A stretch of DNA of 6,904 nt. Origin: Candidatus Zixiibacteriota bacterium (GTDB taxonomy: Bacteria > Zixibacteria > MSB-5A5 > GN15 > PGXB01). A program made the translations under genes and the position numbers. Below the pieces are notes generated by a model. The model saw nothing but the letters and a program-made list of their open reading frames with translations. It did not search any database and was not told where the DNA came from. Below are positions 1 to 5,552 of the stretch, piece by piece (the first letter of the stretch is position 1; each line of letters starts with the position of its first letter). The DNA lies in assembly GCA_026397495.1 (NCBI GenBank), contig JAPLUS010000405.1, positions 1 to 6,904 of the forward strand, read 5' to 3'.

Positions 1-5
1 ATGCA

Positions 6-121
6 TCGGTAACAGCATCCTTTCCTACTCGTCCTTGCTCGACCCTGCCCGTCCGGCAGGCGGGCGGCAGGCGGGCGGCGGCCGAGTCCTGGTTGCCAAT
101 ATTATAAAATATCGTTACCGA
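6..121. repeat. 8-base inverted repeat enclosing a GC-rich block
   Basis: TCGGTAAC at 6-13 is exactly complementary to GTTACCGA at 114-121. The enclosed 100 bases contain the GC-rich tandem repeat. This is the geometry of a very small non-autonomous element or a long cruciform. No flanking target-site duplication can be tested because the left arm lies at the window edge. The match is short enough to arise by chance. Confidence 0.3.
54..84. repeat. GC-rich tandem repeat, 11-base unit twice plus partial copy
   Basis: The unit CGGCAGGCGGG occurs at 54-64 and again at 65-75, followed by a degenerate CGGCGGCCG at 76-84. Just upstream, CCTGCC at 44-49 can pair with GGCAGG at 55-60 to form a six-base-pair stem with a five-base loop, or alternatively with the second GGCAGG at 66-71. 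The block is far more GC-rich than its surroundings, which marks it as a repeat rather than coding sequence. Confidence 0.6.
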
Positions 122-145
122 AACTGTGAAGAATTACACACAGGC

Positions 146-168
146 GGGCAAGCGCGGGGCTCGTGCCC
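146..168. repeat. GC-rich imperfect hairpin
   Basis: GGGCA at 146-150 pairs with TGCCC at 164-168, and inside it AGC at 151-153 can pair with GCT at 159-161, leaving a small bulge and a GC-rich loop. It is followed by CTAC, as is the larger hairpin 66 bases downstream, so the two may be related repeat units. There is no U-tract to support a terminator on the plus strand. Confidence 0.4.
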
Positions 169-200
169 TACAAGACTTACAATGCTGTAATTTTCCAAAT

Positions 201-234
201 GGCAGAACCGCAAGACTTCGTCCGGGGTTCTGCC
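201..234. repeat. Long hairpin repeat, possible murQ terminator
   Basis: GGCAGAACC at 201-209 is exactly complementary to GGTTCTGCC at 226-234. Inside, GAC at 214-216 pairs with GTC at 220-222 around a TTC loop, giving a nested stem of twelve pairs broken by an asymmetric bulge. It lies about 70 bases beyond the murQ stop codon, where a terminator or REP-like element would be expected. On the murQ strand it is followed by only a weak A/T-rich stretch, so terminator function is unproven. Confidence 0.5.
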
Positions 235-304
235 CTACTTAATACTACTACAATACTTAAGCTTAAGGAATTGGAGAGCAAGAAATGATTGGTTGTGCAG
301 GCGG

Positions 305-1222
305 CTAAATCAGCTGCCTGAGGAAACCATCGACCTGAGCCAGTCTTCTTTCGGCTTCGTCTCTTGTAATAGAAAGTTTTTTCATTACCAACGCGGTCTT
401 GACCGAGCCGCCGGCAGACTGCAAGAGTTGGTCGGCGTCATGGTAATCTATTTTCAAAAATTCCATCAAGATCTTTCTGGAACGGGCGGCCAGTTTTTCA
501 GAACGGGCCTGAAGATCAACCATTAAATTTCCATAGGTTTTTCCCATAAGAATCATGGCCGTCGTGCTTATCATATTTAAAACCATCTTTTGAGCCGTGC
601 CGGATTTCATCCGGGTCGAGCCGGTGATAACTTCCGGGCCGACCGCCAATTCGATCAATATGTCCGGTTTTATTTTCAGTAATTCAGCCCGATTACAGAC
701 GATTAAGCCGGTTTTGCAGCCGATTGATATTCCATATTCGATTCCCGCAAGGGTGTAAGGTGTTTGCACTGAAGCGGCCAGACCGATTAGAAAATCATTT
801 TTGTGGAGATTAATTTGTTTTAAATCCTCAATGGCCCAGTCGGTGTGGTCTTCAGCCCCCTCTTTGGAGAGAGTCAATGTTTCCAACCCGCCGGATATCA
901 GACCGACTATTTGTGATGGATCGGTTCCGAAAGTTGGCGGACATTCGGCGGCATCAAGTACACCCAGCCGCCCGGAACTGCCGGCACCGATATAAATCAA
1001 TCGGCCTCCGGCTTTCAATCTCTGGGCGGCAATTTCGGCGGCTTCGGCAATTTGCGGCAAGGCCTTCTCTACTGCCAGCGCCACTTTCTTATCTTCACTG
1101 TTTATTTTTTTGACGATTTCCAGTGAAGTAAGAGAATCAATATTGACCGTGTCCGGATTAATCTGCTCGGTCTCCAATTGGGATAAGGTTTTCACCAAAT
1201 CTTTTTGTCTATTTTTGTCCAT
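305..1222 (-). CDS. murQ: N-acetylmuramic acid 6-phosphate etherase (MurQ)
   Basis: MurQ cleaves the D-lactyl ether of N-acetylmuramic acid 6-phosphate to give GlcNAc 6-phosphate and D-lactate, a cytoplasmic step in recycling peptidoglycan. The 305-residue protein has the usual family length (E. coli 298). The N-terminal TEQINPDT motif is at about 18-25, the SIS-domain glycine-rich loop IGAGSSGRLG at 78-87, and the signature AAECPPTFG at 91-99. The two catalytic glutamates correspond to E93 in that signature and E124 in EGAED, with the same 31-residue spacing as E83/E114 of E. coli. A second conserved block, GSTRMKSGTAQK, lies at 201-212. The C-terminal helical domain is complete and the stop is TAG. 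The ATG at 1222 gives the expected N-terminus, but no Shine-Dalgarno sequence precedes it. The gene follows the lipoprotein gene by 52 bases on the same strand, so the two may be co-transcribed. No MurNAc transporter or kinase is visible in the window. Confidence 0.96.
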   Translation of the reverse strand: MDKNRQKDLVKTLSQLETEQINPDTVNIDSLTSLEIVKKINSEDKKVALAVEKALPQIAEAAEIAAQRLKAGGRLIYIGAGSSGRLGVLDAAECPPTFGTDPSQIVGLISGGLETLTLSKEGAEDHTDWAIEDLKQINLHKNDFLIGLAASVQTPYTLAGIEYGISIGCKTGLIVCNRAELLKIKPDILIELAVGPEVITGSTRMKSGTAQKMVLNMISTTAMILMGKTYGNLMVDLQARSEKLAARSRKILMEFLKIDYHDADQLLQSAGGSVKTALVMKKLSITRDEAERRLAQVDGFLRQLI

Positions 1223-1274
1223 CAGGCGGAATAAAGGGAAAGGAAGCGGCTAAAGCAAAGAAAATCTGATAGTA

Positions 1275-2036
1275 TTACTGCGTCACAACATGGATTGAGT
1301 CGGGTTGGGAGACTACCACCGCTCCCCAATTGCCTATGATATTGTCTTTGACGATATTGGGCAATGGCCACGAAGGGAAGGCAGTGGGAAAGGAAGTCAT
1401 TTTTTCCGGAGCGCCAGCGTAGGCATAAACATAAATATAGTACCAGCCGGTATCGAGGTTACCGGATGTCCGAAAAGCGGCACGTGGAACAGTTATTAAG
1501 GTGTCGATGGTGATGGGAACGAATCCGGTATAACCATTAATTTTGTAAGAGGAATCGGCTTTTACCACACCATAGGCGCAGCCATTGCTCCCGGCCGATG
1601 GTGACCAACTGAAGCTGGCGTCAGCGCCGCCGGGGTTTATTCTATCCCCCGGTAATGAAGAGTGAGTGAAATTAAAAGTACCGGGAATTGAAAATTTGAT
1701 TGAATCCCTGAAGAGGTTTGAATCAACCAGCTTCAGGTAATGCTCTCCGGAGGAAACCGCGGATGAATACCCAAAAGATTTAGTATAATATCCTCCCGCA
1801 TATACCAGGGTATCATTCTCTATAATGAGCCGGGCTGAGGTGAGAATGGTATCATTTCTTTTGAATTGGGCGGAGGCAATAATAGAACGAAGGTGCATAT
1901 CTCTGACGATTGCTCCTTCAACGGAATACCCCTTTAAACTCGATAGGGCTATCCTCTGATCACACCCGGCCAGATAATAAGCGAGGGCCAGAATCACGGC
2001 CACTAATATAGAGATATAGAATCTTCGCATATTCAT
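1275..2036 (-). CDS. Predicted lipoprotein of unknown function, beta-rich
   Basis: I do not recognise a family. The 253-residue product begins with MNMRR, a hydrophobic segment (about 6-23) and a lipobox LAGC with the lipidated cysteine at position 25, so it should be exported and anchored by signal peptidase II. The residue after Cys is Asp, which in enterobacteria favours retention in the inner membrane; whether that rule holds here is unknown. The mature part has alternating polar and hydrophobic strands rich in Ser, Thr and Tyr. Around 141-160, an FSWSPSAGSNG stretch resembles the start of a fibronectin III or Ig-like fold, followed by a strand-rich WYYIYVYAYAG stretch at 198-208. This suggests a periplasmic or surface beta-sandwich protein. 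A nearby alternative start is Met3; no clear Shine-Dalgarno sequence precedes either. It lies upstream of murQ on the same strand, but no functional link is evident. Confidence 0.8.
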   Translation of the reverse strand: MNMRRFYISILVAVILALAYYLAGCDQRIALSSLKGYSVEGAIVRDMHLRSIIASAQFKRNDTILTSARLIIENDTLVYAGGYYTKSFGYSSAVSSGEHYLKLVDSNLFRDSIKFSIPGTFNFTHSSLPGDRINPGGADASFSWSPSAGSNGCAYGVVKADSSYKINGYTGFVPITIDTLITVPRAAFRTSGNLDTGWYYIYVYAYAGAPEKMTSFPTAFPSWPLPNIVKDNIIGNWGAVVVSQPDSIHVVTQ

Positions 2037-2038
2037 AG

Positions 2039-2069
2039 AGTATATCGGAATATTTTTGATTTAATTCAA
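2039..2069 (-). promoter_or_regulatory. Weak candidate promoter for the lipoprotein gene
   Basis: Read on the minus strand, TTGAAT (2064-2069) precedes TATACT (2039-2044) with a 19-base spacer, longer than the optimal 17. The -10 box ends two bases before the ATG at 2036, so a transcript from it would be leaderless or would start within the first codons, possibly using Met3. This would fit the absence of a Shine-Dalgarno sequence. The region is AT-rich, so a chance match is quite possible. Confidence 0.25.
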
Positions 2070-2296
2070 GGGGAATCTTAGGAGGGATAAGCGAATATCA
2101 ATTTGGTGAGGAGCAATTTGGGACCATCCGGCAACTTGTTGTATAACAATCAAATTTACCCCGGGGTTAGAGATGGCGTCAAAAACCTTGTTTTGCTTCC
2201 ATTATAGGTTGAGGTTAAATAGGTTGCCCTTTTCCACTTGCCAAAGAGAAGGCCTTTTCGTAAGTTTCGCCCAAGCGGTGGGGAAATAGATAGAGC

Positions 2297-2305
2297 TGTT
2301 ATAAT
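2297..2305 (+). promoter_or_regulatory. Extended -10 promoter for the sigma operon
   Basis: TGTTATAAT is a perfect match to the extended -10 consensus TGnTATAAT, with the TATAAT box at 2300-2305. No good -35 hexamer lies 17 bases upstream, which is typical of extended -10 promoters read by the housekeeping sigma factor. Transcription would start near 2312, leaving a leader of about 55 bases before the small ORF at 2366 and about 105 before the sigma gene. I saw no obvious SigR-type self-recognition site. Confidence 0.5.
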
Positions 2306-2354
2306 ATCTTCACTAAAATAAGCGTATAACCGGGGAAATCATAAGGAACAATAG

Positions 2355-2360
2355 AAGGAG
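2355..2360 (+). promoter_or_regulatory. Ribosome binding site serving the leader ORF
   Basis: AAGGAG lies five bases before the ATG at 2366 and 54 bases before the sigma ATG at 2415, so it can serve the leader ORF directly but the sigma gene only through coupling. It is stronger than the site before any other gene in the window. Confidence 0.55.
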
Positions 2361-2365
2361 CGGGT

Positions 2366-2413
2366 ATGTTGTACAATATTGAATTGTTAAGCTACCCGAT
2401 CCGACCGTTTTGA
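2366..2413 (+). CDS. 15-residue leader peptide ahead of the sigma gene
   Basis: A short ORF encodes MLYNIELLSYPIRPF and ends in TGA at 2411-2413, one base before the sigma ATG at 2415. It has the best ribosome binding site in the region, AAGGAG at 2355-2360, five bases from its ATG, whereas the sigma ATG has none of its own. In the sigma frame a TAA at 2388-2390 rules out an N-terminal extension of the sigma protein. The layout suggests that ribosomes load on the leader and restart on the sigma gene, coupling the two. The peptide lacks runs of one amino acid, so it does not look like a classical attenuation leader. The coding prediction rests only on geometry. Confidence 0.45.
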   Translation: MLYNIELLSYPIRPF

Positions 2414-2414
2414 T

Positions 2415-2939
2415 ATGGATTTAATGAGCGACCGGAATTCGGGCAACGATAAGAAGCGTGAAAGATTTGAGGCGGAGGCCCTTATCCATATTGATGCGCT
2501 TCATCGAACGGCTCTTAGAATGACCAGAAATGAAAATGAAGCGGATGATTTGGTTCAGGAAACATATCTAAAGGCCTTCCGCTTCTGGGACAAATTTGAA
2601 GAAGGTTCTAATTGCCGGGCCTGGTTATTTAAGATACTGACCAACATTTTCATCAACGACTATAGATCAAAATCAAGGACACCTCAGGTAATTGAGTTAC
2701 AGGGTGTCGATGATGATTTCCTTTTTGACCAACTGTCGGCCTTAGGGCCATCCGAAAATCCCGAGCAGCTATTTTTTGCCAAAGTTTTTGATGATGATGT
2801 TAAAAAAGCAATTGATAATTTGCCGGAGGAATTTCGGCTGGTAGTAATCCTTTCCTTTCTCGAGGGCTTCAGCTATCAGGAAATTGCTGAAATTGCCGAC
2901 CTTCAAATCGGAACGGTCAAATCAAAACTACACCGGTGA
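2415..2939 (+). CDS. ECF RNA polymerase sigma factor, SigR/RpoE-like, ended early by in-frame TGA
   Basis: This encodes an extracytoplasmic-function sigma factor of the group that includes actinobacterial SigR, which directs RNA polymerase to thiol-oxidative stress genes. Region 2 is clear: TALRMTRNENEADDLVQETY (32-51) followed by AWLFKILTNIFINDYR (69-84). Region 4 runs from NLPEEFR (135-141) through EGFSYQEIAEIADLQIGTVK (150-169), the helix-turn-helix that reads the -35 element. The ORF stops after SKLHR at residue 174, inside the recognition helix, where SigR-type proteins continue HRGRR. Reading past the TGA gives 23 more residues that align with the SigR C-terminus, so the intact gene would be 198 residues. 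The ATG at 2415 lacks a Shine-Dalgarno sequence and lies one base after a leader ORF; Met4 is an alternative start. As written, the protein probably has impaired promoter recognition. Confidence 0.85.
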   Translation: MDLMSDRNSGNDKKRERFEAEALIHIDALHRTALRMTRNENEADDLVQETYLKAFRFWDKFEEGSNCRAWLFKILTNIFINDYRSKSRTPQVIELQGVDDDFLFDQLSALGPSENPEQLFFAKVFDDDVKKAIDNLPEEFRLVVILSFLEGFSYQEIAEIADLQIGTVKSKLHR

Positions 2940-3011
2940 AGGAAACTTCTGCAAAAATCCCTATGGGATTATGCTGTAAAAAATGGGTTCATCAAGGAAG
3001 CAGCCAAATGA
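2937..3011 (+). pseudogene. Interrupted sigma-factor C-terminus beyond the in-frame TGA
   Basis: The frame of the sigma gene stays open after the TGA at 2937-2939 and encodes RKLLQKSLWDYAVKNGF and six more residues, ending in TGA at 3009-3011. This matches the expected end of a SigR-type protein (compare RRQLRGMLEDYARERGL, recalled from Streptomyces SigR). It ends in a four-base ATGA overlap with the anti-sigma start at 3008, a typical coupled junction. The tail has therefore been coding sequence until recently. One base, G to T in a GGA glycine codon, would explain the stop. Suppression or recoding cannot be excluded. Confidence 0.7.
2956..2970 (+). other. Hairpin downstream of the sigma in-frame TGA
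   Basis: AATCCC (2956-2961) and GGGATT (2965-2970) form a perfect six-base-pair stem with a three-base loop TAT. The loop begins 23 bases after the TGA, within the 16-37 base window used by bacterial SECIS elements. However, the loop lacks the guanine among its first two bases that bacterial SECIS elements need, so it is a poor candidate for selenocysteine insertion. It may be a coincidence of the coding sequence. Confidence 0.35.
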
Positions 3012-3316
3012 CATGCCAGGAAGCGCTTAAGCTACTTTATGAGGTAATCGATAAAGAGGCTGACCAAATCGATACTGAAAAGGTCAAAGAGCATCTCCAA
3101 AATTGCAAACATTGCATGGCGCGCTATGAATTCGAGGCGATGTTTAAGGCCTTTATTACTGAAAAAGCCGTCTCGAAATGCAAAACGGAACAGCTTAAGA
3201 ATCGAATTCTAATGCAGATAGACAAAGCGGGAAAAGATCCAAAACGATCCCGATTTAACCCCTTTAGAAACAAATGGAGATTTTTGTCGGCATTGCGATT
3301 CTGGCGCCGGGAGTGA
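3008..3316 (+). CDS. Zinc-binding (ZAS) anti-sigma factor, RsrA-like
   Basis: The product should bind and inhibit the ECF sigma factor encoded just upstream. The ATG at 3008 gives a 102-residue protein with Cys3 and the ZAS signature HLQNCKHC, with zinc ligands His29, Cys33 and Cys36. The Cys3-His29 spacing of 26 equals that recalled for RsrA Cys11-His37, and a further Cys58 may join redox switching. RsrA-type proteins release their sigma factor when these thiols are oxidised. The start overlaps the end of the extended sigma frame as ATGA; AAGGA at 2994-2998 can serve as its own binding site. A longer GTG start at 2936 was rejected because its extra residues are the sigma gene read out of frame. 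The last 14 or so residues (WRFLSALRFWRRE) are unusual, and the -1 frame there encodes a hydrophobic segment, so the 3' end may be frameshifted. Confidence 0.8.
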   Translation: MTCQEALKLLYEVIDKEADQIDTEKVKEHLQNCKHCMARYEFEAMFKAFITEKAVSKCKTEQLKNRILMQIDKAGKDPKRSRFNPFRNKWRFLSALRFWRRE

Positions 3317-3339
3317 TGGTGATTTTACCGGGATTTTAA
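3274..3339 (+). other. Hydrophobic segment in the -1 frame at the anti-sigma 3' end
   Basis: In the frame one base back from the anti-sigma gene, 21 codons from the ATG at 3274 encode MEIFVGIAILAPGVMVILPG plus Phe and a TAA stop. This looks like a transmembrane helix, and the preceding anti-sigma residues NPFRNKWR would give a positively charged cytoplasmic flank. The two frames overlap around A-TTT-TTG at 3280-3286. Either the anti-sigma was membrane-anchored and has suffered an indel, or a -1 shift occurs there. RsrA itself is soluble, so the hydrophobic reading could also be chance. Confidence 0.35.
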
Positions 3340-3458
3340 TTCTATCACCGTCTCGAAAGATAAGCAGTTGAAGCTATCGAAACTTATACCTGCCATTAAA
3401 CCAATTTGAATCAAAAAAGTATTGCCAATTTCATTTTTAAGACAATATTGAGAAGGCA

Positions 3459-4490
3459 ATGCGCAAAAGAAGAATAAACCGGACTCCCCGGATAACCATT
3501 ATATCTCTTTTCCTTACAGTTTTATTTGCCCCTGCTCTTTGGGCGGATGTCGGTATCCGCGATTATCCCAGCTATCGAATTACCCGTTATATCTGGTCAG
3601 ATAATTATTATAAAGCTGTCAGCTCCGCCGATTCAATTGTGGAGAGCGAACCGCTCAATCCGGTTGGTTATTTTCTTCTCGGCACCATATATCAAACTAT
3701 TTCGGAGGTCTGTCGTACCGATCGCTTCAAGGATAGTGTCGTCAAGTATCTCAATGAAGCCATAGAATTGGCTAATGAAAGAGAAAAAAATGATCCCGAT
3801 AATCCGGATTGGCCTTTTATTACAGGAGCCTCCCACGGCTACCGGGCTTTGTATCGAGCCCTTCACGGGAACTGGTGGGGAGCTTTCAATGATGGTTTTA
3901 AGTGTCGTTCCCATTTAAATCATTGCCTGGAATTGGATAGCAGTTTCTATGATGCCTATGTAGGACTGGGGGCTTATCATTATTGGAGTACAGTTAAGGC
4001 CAAGGATTTCCTTTGGCTTCCCTTTATCCCTGATCGTCGAGAGCAGGGAATGACAGAAATCCATAAGGCCGCCGATAGCGGCTATCTGGCGTCGTACAAT
4101 GCCAATGAAACCCTTTTGCGAATATATTTGACCGAAAAACGATATAATGAACTGATTAATCTGGCCGATTCATTGACGCGAAGCTACCCTTACAGTCCTT
4201 ATTGCCTTCTATATTATACTGAAGGATTAATCGGAATTAACCAGCTCGATGAAGCTGAAGAAAAACTGCGGATGCTCAGAGCGGTTTGGAAGAAGTCTCC
4301 CTATTTTGATCCTTTTGGTTTTTATGAAGCGGAATTGCTTTCTGCCAAAATATATCTTCAAAGGGGAGATAGTAAAACGGCTAATGAGATTGCCAATAAG
4401 ATTATCGATGACAAAATCCCCGGCGGTAGCAATGCCTTCTTTATGGAGACACTTGATAAGGCCGAAGCTCTACTTCATTCTCTGCGATGA
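3459..4490 (+). CDS. Secreted or periplasmic TPR protein, first of a tandem pair
   Basis: I do not recognise a named family. The 343-residue product has a basic N-terminus, a hydrophobic stretch and a likely signal peptidase I site after ALWA (residue 29), so it should be exported. The rest is alpha-helical with TPR-like helix pairs. One is around 53-108 (KAVSSADSIVESEPLNPVGY, then YLNEAIELA), one near HCLELDSSFYDAYVGLGAYH (155-174), and more follow at 222-310. TPR arrays act as protein-binding scaffolds. The conserved block YDAYVGLGAYHYW at 164-176 and DRREQGMTEI at 192-201 recur in the next gene. A short-spaced AGAAGG at 3451-3456 precedes the ATG by two bases. The gene starts 142 bases after the anti-sigma stop and its TGA overlaps the next ATG, so it probably belongs to the same transcript. 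Its role is unknown. Confidence 0.75.
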   Translation: MRKRRINRTPRITIISLFLTVLFAPALWADVGIRDYPSYRITRYIWSDNYYKAVSSADSIVESEPLNPVGYFLLGTIYQTISEVCRTDRFKDSVVKYLNEAIELANEREKNDPDNPDWPFITGASHGYRALYRALHGNWWGAFNDGFKCRSHLNHCLELDSSFYDAYVGLGAYHYWSTVKAKDFLWLPFIPDRREQGMTEIHKAADSGYLASYNANETLLRIYLTEKRYNELINLADSLTRSYPYSPYCLLYYTEGLIGINQLDEAEEKLRMLRAVWKKSPYFDPFGFYEAELLSAKIYLQRGDSKTANEIANKIIDDKIPGGSNAFFMETLDKAEALLHSLR

Positions 4491-5494
4491 AATATATTGT
4501 TTATCTTTTTTGTCTATTCTGCCCCTTCTCCATTCTGGCTCAAGGTCTTTTATCAACCGAAAAAATATCTTTAATTTCGAATGGAGAGAAGGTGCTGCTT
4601 AACAGTCGCTGGGGTGAAGCTAAGGCCATATTTATGGAATTACATCGGCGCGATACCACCGATCCCGCCGGCTATCTTTTCCGCGCCGCCATTCTTCAAG
4701 CAGAAATGATAGATAAGGAAGCCAATCTGTATGGTACCGAATTCCTAACTCTTCTTGATAATACCAAGCTCTTCGCCAAATTGAAATTGAGCAACTGTAA
4801 CCGGAGTGATTCGGCTTTATGCTTCCTTTATATAGGGCATCAGTATGCCTATCGTTCCCTGTGGGAGGCAAGATTTGGTTCTAACTGGTCGGCGCTGAAT
4901 TATGGGTTGAAGGCAAAGGGGGAATATCATAAGGCGCTGGCCGTCGATACGACCCTTTATGATATATATTTGGGATTGGGTTCTTACCACTATTGGAAAA
5001 CGGCCAGAGCCGGTCTGTTGCGAACCGCCGGAATTTTTCGTGACGATAGAGAAAAAGGAATAAGAGAAATAAAACTGGCGGCGGATTCGTCGCTTTTCTC
5101 GCGCGAGACTGCTCACGCCGCACTTATCTGGGTTTTCATAAATGAGAAGCAATTTGATTCGGCCATTACTCTTTCAGGGGCGATGAACCGTCTTTATCCT
5201 GAAGGAAATTCCTTCCTCTGGCCGCTGGGTGAGGCCTATTTCAAAAGTGGCCAATATATTAGAGCCGCTGAAATATATGATACTTTATGGCGGCGGATAA
5301 GAAAAGACCCGGGCAATTATTATAACCTGATTGAGAGCGGCTATTGGCTTTGTATCTCCTATGGCAAAATAGGGGGAAAAATCGAAGTCCGGCAGAAAAC
5401 TGCCTATTTTGATTCAATCTATCAGGATATTCCGAAGGAAATACGTCGACGACAGCGGAGCAAATTGGGCGAATTGAACCGGATTTCCAAATAA
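4487..5494 (+). CDS. Secreted or periplasmic TPR protein, second of a tandem pair
   Basis: This 335-residue protein is a diverged copy of its upstream neighbour. It starts with a hydrophobic signal sequence (MKYIVYLFCLFCPFSILAQ) and a probable cleavage after Ala18. The two share, in order, HGYRALYRALHGNWWGAF versus HQYAYRSLWEARFGSNWSAL, YDAYVGLGAYHYW versus YDIYLGLGSYHYW (158-170), and DRREQGMTEIHKAADS versus DDREKGIREIKLAADS (186-201). TPR-like helix pairs are visible at about 36-73 and 143-168 and near the C-terminus (244-268, GEAYFKSGQYIRAAEIYDTL). The C-terminus is strongly basic. The start overlaps the preceding stop as ATGA and has no Shine-Dalgarno sequence, so it is probably translated by coupling, implying matched amounts of both proteins. 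They may form a heteromeric scaffold in the periplasm; no catalytic motif is seen. Confidence 0.75.
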   Translation: MKYIVYLFCLFCPFSILAQGLLSTEKISLISNGEKVLLNSRWGEAKAIFMELHRRDTTDPAGYLFRAAILQAEMIDKEANLYGTEFLTLLDNTKLFAKLKLSNCNRSDSALCFLYIGHQYAYRSLWEARFGSNWSALNYGLKAKGEYHKALAVDTTLYDIYLGLGSYHYWKTARAGLLRTAGIFRDDREKGIREIKLAADSSLFSRETAHAALIWVFINEKQFDSAITLSGAMNRLYPEGNSFLWPLGEAYFKSGQYIRAAEIYDTLWRRIRKDPGNYYNLIESGYWLCISYGKIGGKIEVRQKTAYFDSIYQDIPKEIRRRQRSKLGELNRISK

Positions 5495-5552
5495 CTCCGC
5501 CATCTTTGAGATTGCCGGGCGGGAATAATAGTCATATCTTTGATTTCGAATA

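Larger units (their letters stand above)
1..304. other. Gene-free region downstream of murQ, rich in inverted and GC-rich repeats
   Basis: I see no convincing coding region here on either strand. The stretch holds a GC-rich block (about 44-84) with two copies of an 11-base unit, an 8-base inverted repeat enclosing that block (6-13 and 114-121), and two further hairpin-forming inverted repeats (146-168 and 201-234). Both of those hairpins are followed by CTAC, which suggests related members of a dispersed repeat family. The stretch from 241 to 304 is AT-rich and shows nothing I can name. The region lies at the 3' end of murQ, so one hairpin may end that transcript, but none has a clean U-tract on the murQ strand. 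Confidence 0.6.
2037..2414. other. Divergent intergenic region between the lipoprotein and sigma-factor genes
   Basis: This stretch separates leftward lipoprotein/murQ from the rightward sigma operon and should carry promoters for both. It contains a weak candidate promoter for the lipoprotein, an extended -10 element and a leader ORF for the sigma gene (each listed separately), and a perfect ten-base palindrome ACCCCGGGGT at 2158-2167 that could be an operator. The middle, about 2070-2290, contains no ORF with a recognisable product and no tRNA or riboswitch that I can identify. Confidence 0.6.

Noticed and set aside
54..84. CRISPR-like repeat array
   Set aside because: Only two adjacent 11-base units without spacers; it is a simple tandem repeat.
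293..526. Plus-strand ORF of 77 codons, and others at 801-995 and 877-1113
   Set aside because: They lie opposite murQ, show no recognisable domain, and are antisense shadows of a well-conserved gene.
2107..2205. Possible small ORF from GTG near 2110
   Set aside because: About 30 codons with no proper ribosome binding site spacing and no recognisable content; likely chance.
2937..2939. Alternative genetic code with UGA read as glycine
   Set aside because: A Gly at this codon would fit, but TGA serves as the real stop in the first TPR gene (ATGA overlap at 4487-4490), and at 5613 it stands for selenocysteine in selD. A genome-wide UGA-Gly code is therefore not supported.
2936..3316. Anti-sigma gene starting at GTG 2936 (126 residues)
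   Set aside because: The first 24 residues are the sigma C-terminus read in another frame; RsrA-like similarity begins at the ATG at 3008, which forms an ATGA junction with the extended sigma frame.
4632..5152. Minus-strand ORFs opposite the second TPR gene
   Set aside because: No start signal or domain; composition is that of the complementary strand of a coding gene.
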